Positions 18,280 to 27,042 of a stretch of DNA of 64,000 bases are shown here, piece by piece. This DNA comes from Belnapia mucosa. GTDB lineage: Bacteria; Pseudomonadota; Alphaproteobacteria; Acetobacterales; Acetobacteraceae. The notes beneath the pieces are model-generated. The model ran no database searches. It was not told the DNA's origin and saw only the letters and a program-made list of their open reading frames with translations. The position numbers and the translations under genes are program-made. How positions within the stretch are numbered: the first letter of the stretch is position 1; each line of letters begins with the position of its first letter. Location: contig NZ_JAEUXJ010000002.1 of the NCBI RefSeq assembly GCF_016775475.1, positions 348,013-412,012 of the forward strand, written 5' to 3'.

Positions 18280-18558
18280 ATGCACATCCTTCGCGCCAGC
18301 GGCCTCCTGGCCGCGACCCTGACCCTTTCGGCCTGCATGGTGCGGGTGCCGGTGAGCGAGCAGCCGCCGCCGCGCTATGCCACGGCCTCCCCCTATGCCG
18401 CATCGGCGCCGGGCGCCTACCGCCCGGCCGATCCGTATTGCGCCGAGGCCGAAGCCGTGGCGGCGGATCAGGCCATGCGGGCCGATGTGACCGGCCGTGG
18501 CCGCGATGCCCGTCGGGCCGAGCGCACCGAGCAATATGCCCGGCGCGACTGCCGGTAG
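18280..18558 (+). CDS. Small predicted lipoprotein, 92 aa
   Basis: A signal peptide ends in the lipobox LSAC (Cys19). The mature 73 residues are Pro/Ala/Tyr-rich and then charged (RGRDARRAERTEQYARRDCR), with two further cysteines. No known domain was recognised. It lies 46 nt after another lipoprotein gene in the same direction, and its end is 10 nt from the convergent FAH-family gene. The ATG has only a weak ribosome site. Confidence 0.55.
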   Translation: MHILRASGLLAATLTLSACMVRVPVSEQPPPRYATASPYAASAPGAYRPADPYCAEAEAVAADQAMRADVTGRGRDARRAERTEQYARRDCR

Positions 18559-18568
18559 CCTCGTCGCC

Positions 18569-19471
18569 TCAGGCGGGCTGGACGGTATTGGTCAGCGTCC
18601 CGATGCCGTCGATCTCGCAGCGGATGACATCGCCCGGCTTCAGGGTACGCGGCGGCTGCATGGCATAGCCGACGCCCTCCGGCGTGCCGCTGATGATCAC
18701 GTCGCCCGGCTTCAGGGTGAAGCCGATCGAGAGCTGGCGGATGATCTCCTTCACGTCGAAGATCATCTTGCTGGTATGGCTGTCCTGCCGCTTCTCGCCA
18801 TTCACGTAGCAACGGATGCCGGTGTTCAGCGCGTCCAGCTCCTCGGCCGGGATGATCCAGGGGCCGAGCGGGCAGGAGCGATCCAGCGACTTGCCCTTGA
18901 ACCACTGGCCGTAGCGGCGCTGCAGGTCGCGGCCGGTGACGTCATTGCCGATGGTCCAGCCGAAGACATGGGACAGCGCATCCTCGGCGCTGATATCGGC
19001 CCCCTCGCGGCCGATGATGACGGCCAGCTCGACCTCGTAGTCCAGCCACTGCGTGGTGTTGGTGTGCGGCGGGATCAGCTCGTCCGGGCCGATGACGGTG
19101 TCCGGCGCCTTGGTGAAGAATTGCGGGTATTTCGGCAGCTCGCTGCTGGTGATGCCGCGGGTGCGGTCGCCCTCCGCGACATGGTCCATGTAGTTGCGGC
19201 CGACGCAGAAGACGTTGCGGCGGGGGCGGGGGATCGGCGCCAGCAGCCGCCAGCCGCCGGCCGGCAGCACCGCGCCGGGCGGCGGGGCGGCGGCCAGGGC
19301 GCGCACGGCGGCCAGGGCGGCGGGCCCCGCTTCGATCAGCGTCAGCATATCGGTCACCTGGGCGGCGAGCGCCCCGTTCGCCGCGGTGGCGAGGTCGAGC
19401 ATGCGGCCATCCTCGAGCACGGCGCCGAGGCGCGTCCCCTTGGCATCGGTGAAGGTGGCGAGCTTGGTCAT
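18569..19471 (-). CDS. Fumarylacetoacetate hydrolase (FAH) family protein
   Basis: This 300-residue protein has an N-terminal cap and the C-terminal FAH fold. The start of the fold is NVFCVGRNYMDHVAEG, and the metal ligands lie in WLDYEVELAVIIGR (Asp/Glu-x-Glu pattern). GNDVTGRDLQ and GDVIISGTPEGVGYAM complete the active site. Members hydrolyse or decarboxylate 2-keto acids in aromatic or sugar-acid catabolism. ATG 19471 has a GGGGAGA ribosome site; an upstream extension reads into the bcsZ leader and was rejected. The substrate cannot be specified. It is divergent from bcsZ. Confidence 0.88.
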   Translation of the reverse strand: MTKLATFTDAKGTRLGAVLEDGRMLDLATAANGALAAQVTDMLTLIEAGPAALAAVRALAAAPPPGAVLPAGGWRLLAPIPRPRRNVFCVGRNYMDHVAEGDRTRGITSSELPKYPQFFTKAPDTVIGPDELIPPHTNTTQWLDYEVELAVIIGREGADISAEDALSHVFGWTIGNDVTGRDLQRRYGQWFKGKSLDRSCPLGPWIIPAEELDALNTGIRCYVNGEKRQDSHTSKMIFDVKEIIRQLSIGFTLKPGDVIISGTPEGVGYAMQPPRTLKPGDVIRCEIDGIGTLTNTVQPA

Positions 19472-19658
19472 GGATGAGTCTCCCCTGGATGATGGCTGTC
19501 GGCGCCCAGGGGACCGCGTGTGCCGCCGGGTGGCAAGCCCCCCGATCGCGGGGAGTTGCAATCCAAATGGATGCATCAGTGGCGATGTCGGCAACCTTGA
19601 GTTGCTAGAGGCGCGGCCTGCTTGTAAATGGGGGTATAAGCCAACAGGGTTGTGCCGC
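19472..19658. other. Divergent intergenic region before the cellulose operon
   Basis: This 187-nt gap between the FAH gene and bcsZ must contain promoters in both directions. It includes a short hairpin CCCCG-atcg-CGGGG (19540-19553) and an AT-richer stretch at 19554-19645 that is unusual for this window. TTGAGT (19597-19602) and TATAAG (19635-19640) resemble promoter hexamers, but they are not correctly spaced to each other, so no promoter is called. Confidence 0.35.
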
Positions 19659-20750
19659 GTGCCGCTCGCAAGCGTTCCCGAGTCCTCGCCATCCCACCCG
19701 GGTCGTCGCGCCGTTCTGGCCGGACTTGGCATGCTGGCCGGCGCGGGCCATGCCCTGGCCCAGCCGAGCGATGCGAGCCGTGCCGAATGGCGGGCCTTCC
19801 AGTCCCGCTTCCTGGCGGCCGATGGGCGGGTGGTCGATACCGGCAATGGCGGCGTCTCGCATTCGGAAGGGCAGGGCTGGGCCCTGTTCTTTGCCGTCCG
19901 CGCCGATGACCAGGCCGCCTTCCAGCGAATCCTCGGCTGGACCCGGCGGGTGCTGAAGCGGCCGCGGGACGAGTTGCATGCCTGGCGCTACCGCCCCGAG
20001 GCGGCGATGCCGGTCGAGGATCTGAACAACGCCACCGATGGCGACATCTTCATCGCCTGGGCGCTGCTGGAAGCCGGCGAGCGCTGGGGCAATGCCGAGT
20101 ACACGGCGATCGGCATCGCCATCGCGCGCGACATCCTGCGGCACCTGGTGCGGCGGGCGGGCGCCTTCAGCGTGCTGCTGCCGGGGGCACGCGGCTTCGA
20201 ACATGCCGGCACCACCATCATCAACCCGTCCTACTATGTCTTCCCGGCCTTCTCGGCGCTGGCGCGGGCGGTGCCCGACCGGGCCTGGGTGCGGGTCGCG
20301 GCGGATGGGCTGGTCCTGCTGCGGGCCAGCCGCTTCGGCCGCTGGGGCCTGCCTCCGGACTGGGCGGTGCTCAGCAAGGCGGATGGCGAGGTGAAACTGC
20401 CGCAGAGCTGGCCGCCGCGATTCTCCTTCGATGCGGTGCGGGTGCCCCTCTATCTGGCCTGGGCGGGACTCGGGGCGGAGCCTGCCATGGGACGGGCGCG
20501 TAATTTCTGGACGGACCCATCCCATCCCTTCGTCCCGGCCTGGACCGATCTCGAAAGCGACCTCCTGGCTCCTTATCCGGCTTCGCCAGGGGTCATGGCC
20601 GTCGCCCGGCTGGCCAGCCAGCAACGCGGAAACGCGCTTCCCGCCTTGCAAAGCCTCGCTTCTGTGGTTTCCGCACCCGACTACTACTCGGCTGCCCTGA
20701 GCCTCCTGGTTCGCTTCGCCTGGGGGGATGCCGAAGCTGCGGCAGGTTAA
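19659..20750 (+). CDS. bcsZ: Cellulase, glycoside hydrolase family 8
   Basis: This periplasmic or secreted endo-beta-1,4-glucanase trims nascent cellulose (BcsZ/CMCax). The 363-residue protein has a twin-arginine-like signal (GRRAVLAGLG at residues 16-25, then a hydrophobic run ending AHALA-type). The GH8 acid is in GGVSHSEGQGWAL, and the second acidic residue is in NNATDGDIFIAWAL. The start is GTG 19659: it is the first in-frame start after the stop-free shadow upstream, with an AGGG 10 nt before it. It is the first gene of the bcs operon, as cmcAx is in Komagataeibacter, although there it is slightly separate. Confidence 0.9.
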   Translation: MPLASVPESSPSHPGRRAVLAGLGMLAGAGHALAQPSDASRAEWRAFQSRFLAADGRVVDTGNGGVSHSEGQGWALFFAVRADDQAAFQRILGWTRRVLKRPRDELHAWRYRPEAAMPVEDLNNATDGDIFIAWALLEAGERWGNAEYTAIGIAIARDILRHLVRRAGAFSVLLPGARGFEHAGTTIINPSYYVFPAFSALARAVPDRAWVRVAADGLVLLRASRFGRWGLPPDWAVLSKADGEVKLPQSWPPRFSFDAVRVPLYLAWAGLGAEPAMGRARNFWTDPSHPFVPAWTDLESDLLAPYPASPGVMAVARLASQQRGNALPALQSLASVVSAPDYYSAALSLLVRFAWGDAEAAAG

Positions 20751-20829
20751 TTAACGTCTCACAAGATAAAAACCTGTTCCGTTTTCTGACCCCTCGCGGC
20801 ATCTTGTCCGCGATACGGGGAACCATTTT

Positions 20830-21609
20830 GTGATGGCGCAGGACTCCGACGTCGCCAGGGTGGCTGCGGCCCTCAAGGCACCTGGGATCCGCTATAGAAG
20901 CTTCGGCAATGATCCGGTGCGTGGGGCCACGCCGCCGGCTGACAATGCTGCGGGCGCCTTACCCGATCATGACCGCGTCCCGGAGGATGCCGCACCTCCC
21001 GCGCCGCAGCCTGCCGCACAGGCACCGCAGCCGGTCGAGCCGCCGGCCGCCAGGGCCATCCCCGACCGCATCGTCTATGCCCCGCCGGCGATGCCGGAGG
21101 CGCCGGCCCCACAGCCCGTCGCCCAGCCGGCCTATGCCGTGCCGCCCCAATTGCCGCCATCTCCCCCCGCGCCGTCCGCCTTCGTGGCGCAGCATCAGAC
21201 GTCCCCGGCACCGCCCTCCTTCACGGCGCAGCCCTATATTCCGTCGGCGCCGCCCGGCTACCCGCCGCCGCAGGCCTATGCCGCGCCGGCCTATCCGCCG
21301 GCCGGCCCGCCGCCCAGCTTCGCGCCGATGCAGCCTGCCATGCCGCCTCCCGCTCCGGCGCCTGTCCCCACGCCGGCGCCCTATCGCCTGCTCGAGGCGC
21401 TTGGCCGGCCGGATGACGTGATGCCGCAGGGCGCGGCCCTGGCTCTCGGGCCGATGGAGGGGCGGCGGGCTGATGGCCTGTTGCCGGCCGCCCTGGTGAC
21501 GCTGCCCCTGGCCGAGGTGTTGCGTCTGGTCGCGGCCGGCCCGCCGATCACGGCCGCTTCCCCCTTCGCCGCCTTCCGGATCCCGGGCAACTCGCCCAGC
21601 GGCCGGTAG
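20830..21609 (+). CDS. Proline-rich cellulose-operon protein, CcpAx/BcsH-like
   Basis: The 259-residue cytosolic protein (no signal peptide) has three parts. A short N-terminal motif is DSDVARVAAALKAPGIRYRSF. A central tract is strongly Pro/Ala-rich (about residues 50-185). A C-terminal patch contains YRLLEALGRPD and LPLAEVLRLVAAGPP. From memory, CcpAx (BcsH) of Komagataeibacter has the same layout: an N-terminal FQRVLRSFG...YSYRPF segment, a proline-rich middle and a C-terminal MAEVFMTLGG segment. The gene sits exactly in the ccpAx position between bcsZ and bcsA. BcsP/BcsR-type short proteins share a similar N-terminus and are the alternative. GTG 20830 has GGGG 9 nt upstream; ATG 20833 is also possible. 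Confidence 0.6.
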   Translation: MMAQDSDVARVAAALKAPGIRYRSFGNDPVRGATPPADNAAGALPDHDRVPEDAAPPAPQPAAQAPQPVEPPAARAIPDRIVYAPPAMPEAPAPQPVAQPAYAVPPQLPPSPPAPSAFVAQHQTSPAPPSFTAQPYIPSAPPGYPPPQAYAAPAYPPAGPPPSFAPMQPAMPPPAPAPVPTPAPYRLLEALGRPDDVMPQGAALALGPMEGRRADGLLPAALVTLPLAEVLRLVAAGPPITAASPFAAFRIPGNSPSGR

Positions 21610-21625
21610 CGGAGAAGGATCCCTC

Positions 21626-22426
21626 ATGCCGCTGATCTGCTTCGCCTCGCCGAAGGGCGGCGTCGGCAAGACAACGCTTGCCGCGAATGTCGCCGATGCG
21701 CTGCGGCGCAGCGGGCAGCGGGTGCTGGCCCTCGATCTCGATCCGCAGAATGCGCTGCGGCTGCATTTCGGCCTGCCCTTGCAGGATAACGAGGGCTTCG
21801 CGCACGAACTGGCGCGGCGGCCCGACTGGCGCAATGCGGTGCGGGAGACGCCCTCCGGCGTGATCCTGCTGCCGCATGGCGCGGTGGACATCATCGGGGC
21901 GCTCGACCTCGCCACGGCGCTGGAGCGCGAGCCGGAACTGCTGGCGGCGCCGCTGCGCGCCATCCTCGCCGATCCCGACCTGATGGTAGTGGCCGATATG
22001 CCGCCGGGCGCGTCCCGGGCGCTGACCCTGGTGGCGCCGCATGCGGCGATGATCGTGGCCGTGCTGCTGGCCGATGCCGGCAGCGCCGCGCTGGTGCCGG
22101 AGATCGAGAGCGGCCGCTTCCTCGGCGCCGGCAGCATGACGGCGCTCTTCGCCGGGCGGCTGCGCGTGGCGCTGAACCAGCTGGAGCCGGAGAGCCGGCT
22201 GTCCGCCGCGGCGGCGGAGAGCGTGGCGCGGCGGTTCGGGCCACGGCTGCTCGGCGCCATCCGGCGCGACGTTGCAGTGGCGGAGGCGCTGGCCTCGCAG
22301 CGCCTGCTGCTCGACCTCGCGCCTGGCAGCCTGGCGGCCCAGGACCTCGCGGCGCTGGTGCGCGGGATCGCGGCGGCGCGGCCGGCGATGCCCGAGATCG
22401 CCGCGGCCGGATGGGCCGGCCGATGA
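21626..22426 (+). CDS. bcsQ: Cellulose biosynthesis ATPase BcsQ (MinD/ParA family)
   Basis: This 266-residue cytosolic SIMIBI ATPase localises or activates the cellulose synthase, usually with BcsR. The deviant Walker A SPKGGVGKTT is at residues 8-17. The Walker A' region is LALDLDPQNAL and the Walker B-like segment is DLMVVADMPPG. It lies 16 nt after the proline-rich gene and overlaps bcsAB by 4-16 nt, so it is translationally coupled. BcsQ is usual in E. coli-type operons and less expected in a BcsD-containing one. Confidence 0.9.
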   Translation: MPLICFASPKGGVGKTTLAANVADALRRSGQRVLALDLDPQNALRLHFGLPLQDNEGFAHELARRPDWRNAVRETPSGVILLPHGAVDIIGALDLATALEREPELLAAPLRAILADPDLMVVADMPPGASRALTLVAPHAAMIVAVLLADAGSAALVPEIESGRFLGAGSMTALFAGRLRVALNQLEPESRLSAAAAESVARRFGPRLLGAIRRDVAVAEALASQRLLLDLAPGSLAAQDLAALVRGIAAARPAMPEIAAAGWAGR

Positions 22427-25400
22427 GTGGTGCGGCGCATTCCCGCGAACGCCTGGCGCGGCTGCCGCTCATGCGCAGCCGCGTCGGCGGCGCGGTGGCG
22501 ACGGTGATGGGGCTGATGGCGGCGCTGGTCGTCATCGTCGCGCCGCTGCAGCCGGAAGACCAGGCCTATCTGGCGATCGGCGGCCTCGTCCTCTTCCTCG
22601 TTGCCAATGTCTTCCGCGGGCGGACGGTGACGATCGCCCTCTCGGCCCTCTCGGCCATCGTCTCGCTGCGCTACATCTATTGGCGGCTCAACGACACGCT
22701 CGACTACAACGGCTTCTGGCAGACCTTCCTCGGCACCGGCCTGCTGCTGGCCGAGATCTATGCCGTGGCGGCGCTGGTCCTGTCCTATTTCCAGAGCGTC
22801 TGGCCGCTCGACCGCAAGCCGGTGCCGCTGCCGGAGGATGTCGATCTCTGGCCGGTGGTCGATGTCTTCATCCCGACCTTCAACGAGCCGCTGGAGGTGG
22901 TGAAGCCGACCATCTTCGCCGCGCTGGCGCTCGACTGGCCGCCCGAGAAACTGCGGGTCCATGTGCTGGACGATGGACAGCGCGAGGAATTCCGCCGCTT
23001 CGCCGCCGAGGCCGGGGCCGCCTACATCACCCGTCCGGACAACAAGGGCGCCAAGGCCGGCAACATCAACCACGCACTCGAGGAGACGGATGGCGAGTAT
23101 GTCGTCGTCTTCGACTGCGACCACGTGCCGACCCGCGCCTTCCTCCAGCTCACTGTCGGCTGGATGCTCCGCGACCGCGACCTCTGCATGGTGCAGACGC
23201 CGCACCATTTCTATTCGCCCGATCCCTTTGAGCGGAACCTCGTCACCGGCAACCGCGTGCCGAACGAGAACCTGCTCTTCTACGGCCTCATCCAGCAGGG
23301 CAACGACTTCTGGGGCGGCACCTTCTTCTGCGGCTCCTGCGCCGTCATCCGGCGGACCGCGCTGGAGGAGATCGGCGGCGTCCCGACCGAGACAGTGACC
23401 GAGGATTGCCATGCCTCGCTGCGGATGCAGCGCCTGGGCTGGCGCACCGCCTATCTGCGCATCCCGCTCGCGGCCGGCCTCGCCACCGAACGGCTGATGC
23501 TGCATATCGGCCAGCGCATGCGCTGGGGGCGGGGGATGATCCAGATCCTCCGCATCGAGAACCCGCTGACGGCGAGCGGCCTCGGCTGGGCGCAACGGCT
23601 TTGCTACTTCATGGCGATGTTCCACTTCCTCTTCCCGCTGCCGCGCTTCGTCTTCATGACGGCGCCGCTCGCCTACTTGCTGATGGGAGAGACGATCATC
23701 GCCGCCTCGCCGCTGGCGATCGTCGCCTATGCGGGGCCGCACATCATCCATTCCATCGTCACCGCCAGCCGCATCCAGGGTCGCGTCCGGCATTCCTTCT
23801 GGTCGGAGATCTACGAGGCGGTGCTGTCGGTCTATCTGCTGCCGGTGACGCTGGCGACGCTGCTCGACCCGCGGCGCGGCCGCTTCAACGTCACCGACAA
23901 GGGCGGCACGCTGGCGGATGGCTATTTCGACCTGCGCGCGGTCGGGCCGAACATGGTGCTGTCGCTCTTCCTCATGGCGGGGCTCGTCTCCGGCATCGTC
24001 GGCTTGCTGACCAATGAGCGGCAGAGCCTCGAATTCCAGGCCTATGCGCTGAACCTGGTCTGGGCGCTGCTCTGCCTCATCACCGTGCTTACCGGCCTGG
24101 CGGTGGGGCGGGAGAGGCGGCAGCTGCGCGAGCGGGCGCGGATCAGCGCCGAGATTCCGGCGATCGTGCTGCTGCCCGATGGCCGCGCGGTGGAGGCGGA
24201 GACGCGCGACCTCTCGCTCGGCGGCGCCGCGGTCTATGCCGACCGGCCCGATGGGCTGCCCGAGGATGCGGTGGTCACGCTGGAACTCGATTGCGGCGGC
24301 GAGGTGATCGCGCTGCCGGCCGAGGTGCTGCGCTGGTCCGAGGGCCGGTTGCAGGTGCGCTTCGCGCCGCAGGATCTGCGCGATGAGGGGCAGATCGTCC
24401 GTGCCGTGCTCGGCCGCGCCGATGCCTGGGTGAATTGGGACGACACGCGGGTGGACCGGCCGCTGCGCTCGCTGCGCGAGGTGATCCTCAGCATCACCGG
24501 GCTGGTGCGCGGCGGCTCGCAATTCTCGCTGCGGCGGCGTTCGCGCGCAAACCGGCAGCCGCCGCCCCCGCCGCCGGCCCCGCCACCGCCGGAACGCCCG
24601 GCGGCCCTGTCGCGCACCACCCGGCCGGGTGAGGGACGGCGAGAGGCGCCGCGCCGGGCCGCGGCCTGGCTGCTGGTCGGGCTGGGGCTCGGCCTCGCCG
24701 CCCCGGCCGCGGCGCAGCGGGCGAGCGTGCCCCCGGCCGCGCCGGCCCCGGCCGTGCCTTCCCCGGCGCAATCCCCCGCCTTCGGCGCGCCGCCCGCGCC
24801 AGCCCAGGCCCCGGCCTTCGGTGCCGCACCGGCCCCTGCGCCCGCCTTCGGCACGCCGGCCCCGGCCGCCCCGGCCTTCGCGGCGCCCGGCGCGCAGGAT
24901 CCGACGCTCGGCACCCGCCGGGTCAGCTATTCGCTGCGCCAGCTCGGCCTGCGCTCGCCGATGCAGCTCCGCGGCACCTCGGACCTGCAGGGCGTGCTGT
25001 TCGGCGTCCGCAGCGACGAGGTGGTGACCCAGGCGCGGCTGGTGCTGCAGGGCTCCACCTCGCCGGCGCTGATCCCGGAGCTGAGCCAGATTGCGGTCTC
25101 GCTGAACGAGCAATTCGTCGGCGCGATCCAGCCGGACCGCAACCGGCCCTCCTTCGGGCCGCTCGACTTCCCGGTGAACCCGGTCTTCTTCGCCGACAAC
25201 AACCGGCTGAATTTCCGCTTCTCCGGCCGCTATGCGGTCGAGTGCAACGATCCGCTTTCGGGCCTGCTCTGGGCGGTGGTCTCCGATACCTCGACCCTGA
25301 ACCTGGTGCTGGAGAAGCTGCCGCTGACCCGCGACCTGGCGCGGCTGCCGGAGCCCTTCTTCGATCCGCGCCTGCTGCGCGACCCGCTGGAACTGCCGGT

Positions 25401-27042
25401 GGTGCTGCCGGAGGGCGCCGGCAACGACGCCATGCGGGCCGCGGCCATCGCCACCTCCTGGTTCGCGGTGCAGGCGGATTACCGCGGCGCCAGCTTCCCG
25501 ACCGGCGCCAGCCCGCCGCTGCGTGGGCATGGGGTGGTGATCGCGACCGGTGCGGACAGCGTCCCCGGCCTCGCCCTGCCGCGCTTCGACGGGCCGACGG
25601 TCGCCGTGGTGCCCAATCCCAACGACCCCTTCGGCCTGCTGCTCGTGTTGGGCGGCCGCACCGGGGCGGAGACCGTGGCCGCCGCCACCGCCATCGCGGT
25701 GGGGCGGGAGGCGCTGTCGGGCGAGCTGGCGCTGGTGCAGGTGCCGGATGTGCCGGCCCGCCAGCCCTATGACGCGCCGCGCTGGATCCGCAGCGACCGG
25801 CCGGTGAAGCTCGGCGAACTGGTCGATCCCTCGGAGCTCCAGGTCTATGGCTATTCGCCGGGGCCGATCTCCATCCCCTTCCGCACCGCGCCCGACCTTT
25901 TCACCTGGCGCAACCGGCCGCTGGAGGCGGAGATCCGCTATCGCGCCCCGCCGGGCCCGATCGTCGATGTCGCCGTCTCGCGCATCGATGCCACGGTGAA
26001 CGACCTCTATCTCCGCAGCTTCCCGCTGCGGCGGGCCGAGCCGGCCTGGCCGCTCTCGACGCTCGCGCGCGTCTTCGGCGGCGGCGACCGGTCCGAGGGG
26101 CGGGTCGGCATTCCGCCCTGGATCGTCTTCGGCCAGAACGAGATGCAGCTCCGCTTCGACATGAAGCCGCTCTCGCGTGGCGACTGCGTCGCGGTGCCGG
26201 GCGATATCCGCGCCGGGATCGATCCCGACAGCACCATCGACCTTTCCGCCGCGCATCGCTTCACGACCCTGCCGAACCTCTCCTATTTCGCCAGCTCGGG
26301 CTTCCCCTTCACCCGCCTCGCCGATCTCTCGACCACCACGGTGGTGCTGCCGGACCGGCCGAGCCCGGTCGAGGTCTCGGCCTTCCTTGGCCTGGTCGGG
26401 CGGATCTCGGCGCTGGTCGGCTATCCGGCGACCGGCATCCAGGTGGTGCGGCCGCAGGCGCTGGGCCAGGCGGCGGAGCGCGACCTGATCGTGGTCGGCG
26501 CGCTCGGCCGACAGCCGGCGCTGCAGCAGCTTATGCAGAACGCGCCGCTGCAGCTCGACGGCAACCGGCTGAGCGTCGCGCTGCCGGATGCGCTCGGGCC
26601 CTTCCGTCATGTCTTCGGCGGCGGCGCCCGGCGGGGCGAGGCGGAGCGCGCCTCTGCCCAGCTTGCGGCACCGGGCGATGCGCTGGGCGCCGTCTTCGGC
26701 TTCGAATCCCCGCTCAAGTCGGGCCGATCGGTGCTGGTCGTCACCGGCGCCTCGCCGGCCGGGCTGGAGGCGATGGTGGCGGCGCTGCGCGACCCCGAGC
26801 AGCTGCCGCGCATCCAGGGCGACCTCGCCATCCTCAGCGGCGGCCGGGTGCAGGGCTACAGCCTCGGCCACAGCTACCCGGTCGGCACGCTGCCGCCCTG
26901 GCTCTGGCCGCAATACTACCTCTCCGGCAGCCCGAGCATGCTGCTGCTGGCCCTGGCCATCGCCATCCTGTTGATCGCATCGCCGCTCTACTGGGTGCTG
27001 CGCCGCCGTGCCGTGCACCGCCTGCGCATGAGGACCAACTGA
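22411..27042 (+). CDS. bcsAB: Fused cellulose synthase catalytic and periplasmic subunits (BcsA-BcsB)
   Basis: The single 1543-residue polypeptide polymerises UDP-glucose into beta-1,4-glucan and guides it through the periplasm. BcsA part (1 to about 720): inner-membrane helices, GT2 motifs DDG (187-189), DCD (235-237), FFCGS (305-309), TED (330-332) and QRMRW (368-372), then a PilZ c-di-GMP site R569xxxR573 with DLSLGG (600-605). A Pro-rich linker follows, with a second signal-like segment at about 748-769 (RRAAAWLLVGLGLGLAAPAAAQ). BcsB part (about 831-1543) starts RRVSYSLRQLGL and ends with a membrane anchor near 1510-1533. Komagataeibacter AcsAB is also fused. ATG 22423 (ATGA overlap with bcsQ) is an equally plausible start. 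Confidence 0.95.
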   Translation: MGRPMSGAAHSRERLARLPLMRSRVGGAVATVMGLMAALVVIVAPLQPEDQAYLAIGGLVLFLVANVFRGRTVTIALSALSAIVSLRYIYWRLNDTLDYNGFWQTFLGTGLLLAEIYAVAALVLSYFQSVWPLDRKPVPLPEDVDLWPVVDVFIPTFNEPLEVVKPTIFAALALDWPPEKLRVHVLDDGQREEFRRFAAEAGAAYITRPDNKGAKAGNINHALEETDGEYVVVFDCDHVPTRAFLQLTVGWMLRDRDLCMVQTPHHFYSPDPFERNLVTGNRVPNENLLFYGLIQQGNDFWGGTFFCGSCAVIRRTALEEIGGVPTETVTEDCHASLRMQRLGWRTAYLRIPLAAGLATERLMLHIGQRMRWGRGMIQILRIENPLTASGLGWAQRLCYFMAMFHFLFPLPRFVFMTAPLAYLLMGETIIAASPLAIVAYAGPHIIHSIVTASRIQGRVRHSFWSEIYEAVLSVYLLPVTLATLLDPRRGRFNVTDKGGTLADGYFDLRAVGPNMVLSLFLMAGLVSGIVGLLTNERQSLEFQAYALNLVWALLCLITVLTGLAVGRERRQLRERARISAEIPAIVLLPDGRAVEAETRDLSLGGAAVYADRPDGLPEDAVVTLELDCGGEVIALPAEVLRWSEGRLQVRFAPQDLRDEGQIVRAVLGRADAWVNWDDTRVDRPLRSLREVILSITGLVRGGSQFSLRRRSRANRQPPPPPPAPPPPERPAALSRTTRPGEGRREAPRRAAAWLLVGLGLGLAAPAAAQRASVPPAAPAPAVPSPAQSPAFGAPPAPAQAPAFGAAPAPAPAFGTPAPAAPAFAAPGAQDPTLGTRRVSYSLRQLGLRSPMQLRGTSDLQGVLFGVRSDEVVTQARLVLQGSTSPALIPELSQIAVSLNEQFVGAIQPDRNRPSFGPLDFPVNPVFFADNNRLNFRFSGRYAVECNDPLSGLLWAVVSDTSTLNLVLEKLPLTRDLARLPEPFFDPRLLRDPLELPVVLPEGAGNDAMRAAAIATSWFAVQADYRGASFPTGASPPLRGHGVVIATGADSVPGLALPRFDGPTVAVVPNPNDPFGLLLVLGGRTGAETVAAATAIAVGREALSGELALVQVPDVPARQPYDAPRWIRSDRPVKLGELVDPSELQVYGYSPGPISIPFRTAPDLFTWRNRPLEAEIRYRAPPGPIVDVAVSRIDATVNDLYLRSFPLRRAEPAWPLSTLARVFGGGDRSEGRVGIPPWIVFGQNEMQLRFDMKPLSRGDCVAVPGDIRAGIDPDSTIDLSAAHRFTTLPNLSYFASSGFPFTRLADLSTTTVVLPDRPSPVEVSAFLGLVGRISALVGYPATGIQVVRPQALGQAAERDLIVVGALGRQPALQQLMQNAPLQLDGNRLSVALPDALGPFRHVFGGGARRGEAERASAQLAAPGDALGAVFGFESPLKSGRSVLVVTGASPAGLEAMVAALRDPEQLPRIQGDLAILSGGRVQGYSLGHSYPVGTLPPWLWPQYYLSGSPSMLLLALAIAILLIASPLYWVLRRRAVHRLRMRTN

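Noticed and set aside
19472..19658. Promoter of bcsZ at TTGAGT/TATAAG
   Set aside because: The two boxes are about 32 nt apart, and other pairings have poor hexamers; a start so close to the GTG would also leave almost no leader.
19194..19658. N-terminal extension of bcsZ by 155 residues
   Set aside because: It is antisense to the FAH gene start and lies before the Tat-like signal peptide; GTG 19659 fits better.
20830..21609. Calling the proline-rich gene a random low-complexity frame
   Set aside because: It has a ribosome site, operon spacing, no overlap with other genes on either strand that make sense, and conserved-looking end motifs.
20959..27018. 2019-codon open frame on the minus strand across the bcs genes
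   Set aside because: It is antisense to bcsQ and bcsAB, rich in His/Arg/Gly/Asp of the kind produced by reading high-GC coding DNA backwards, and has no domain or ribosome site.
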